A stretch of DNA of 33,548 bases. Source: Candidatus Thiosymbion sp. GTDB lineage: Bacteria > Pseudomonadota > Gammaproteobacteria > Chromatiales > Chromatiaceae. Where the stretch lies: contig JAHDND010000157.1 of NCBI GenBank assembly GCA_018435665.1, positions 1-33,548 on the forward strand, read 5' to 3'. The notes under the pieces are model-generated. The model ran no database searches and was not told the origin of the DNA. It was given only the letters and a program-made list of their open reading frames with translations. The translations under genes were made by a program, and so were the position numbers. Positions within the stretch are counted from its first letter, which is position 1. Every line of letters starts with the position of its first letter. Of this stretch, positions 33,187-33,548 are shown in pieces.

Positions 33187-33379
33187 CGCTGAGATTCGGC
33201 AAGCAGGTATGCAGGCGCTCATCCAAGCGCTTGGGACCATCGAGACCGAGCGTTTTTTTGTGGCCTTGAGTCGTGATCGCTTTGATTACACCGAATGGCG
33301 CAAGACCGGGCTACCGGAACTGGATATCGACAAGTTAAGCGATCTTGCCACTCGATACAGCGCGACATTGGATCATTAA
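33176..33379 (+). CDS. Small partner protein of PIN-domain toxins
   Basis: 67 residues from the ATG at 33176, overlapping the end of the PIN remnant by 11 bp. The sequence KTDAEIRQAGMQALIQALG, then ETERFFVALSRDRFDYTEWR, is like the small proteins commonly encoded next to PIN genes, likely antitoxins. If so, it is an orphan antitoxin left after loss of the toxin's N-terminal half. The family link is from memory. Confidence 0.7.
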   Translation: MKTDAEIRQAGMQALIQALGTIETERFFVALSRDRFDYTEWRKTGLPELDIDKLSDLATRYSATLDH

Positions 33380-33548
33380 CCCCATCTGCCGTCTCAGCGG
33401 CGTTTATGCCTAAGGAAACGCTGAAGAATGACCCGATTTCTCTCTTTCCGCCCTTGGAGAGCGTCATTTTTGACTTAGCAGCCCGTTTTAACCCGTTTTT
33501 GGGCTCATTTTGGGTATTCTGAGTGGCTCTTGTGGTCCATTACGCCCC
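33380..33548. other. Right end, no gene recognised
   Basis: This 169-bp, AT-richer stretch has a 38-codon frame from an ATG at 33407 that I cannot assign. It might be the start of a mobile element beyond the window, but I see no terminal inverted repeat. Confidence 0.3.

Noticed and set aside
1..33548. tRNA, rRNA or integrase genes
   Set aside because: No clover-leaf, rRNA or integrase/transposase sequence was recognised on either strand.

Overview
The window is GC-rich, densely packed bacterial DNA. Gene content suggests a gammaproteobacterium with respiratory and sulfur metabolism, plausibly a purple sulfur bacterium (Chromatiales). The pointers are a periplasmic nitrate reductase operon, a DsrC/TusE-type protein, a TRAP solute-binding protein, several membrane-bound signalling proteins and many short dispersed repeats. 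This placement is inference; there is no rRNA or other marker gene here.

Layout. (1) 1-5790, minus strand: signalling block with a MASE1/CHASE hybrid histidine kinase, a FIST sensor protein, a REC-GGDEF diguanylate cyclase and the broken N-terminus of a membrane sensor. (2) 5967-18840: a Tat-exported TRAP binding protein, a DUF6279-like lipoprotein, a Pat-like acyl-CoA synthetase/GNAT fusion divergent from a small acyl carrier protein, an isoprenylcysteine-methyltransferase-like membrane enzyme, a periplasmic-binding/PAS sensor without an output domain, a 2Fe-2S/flavin reductase, a small lipoprotein, an internally duplicated membrane protein and an OprB-like porin. (3) 19032-23902, plus strand: four catabolic genes (3-hydroxyacyl-CoA dehydrogenase, dienoyl-CoA-reductase-like flavoenzyme, SDR, acetoacetate-decarboxylase-like). 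(4) 23994-25914: a cysteine-less DsrC/TusE domain fused to a beta-rich domain, divergent from a LysR regulator with a good T-N11-A box. (5) 32280 down to 26116: napD-napA-napG-napH-napB plus a CBS-domain gene, without napC. (6) 32410-33548: a less GC-rich patch with DUF4160, DUF2442, a PIN-domain remnant and a small partner protein.

The most unusual feature is that short repetitive or low-complexity DNA lies in frame inside otherwise conserved enzymes. A 63-bp unit (exactly 21 codons) is present twice in tandem inside the Pat-like synthetase and once between genes. A ~41-bp C-rich/G-rich palindromic element lies inside the 2Fe-2S reductase and three times between genes. Compositionally odd in-frame tracts also interrupt or extend the LysR regulator, the hybrid kinase, NapG and the duplicated membrane protein. 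Together they suggest repeat elements that spread through the genome and are tolerated as peptide insertions at domain linkers.
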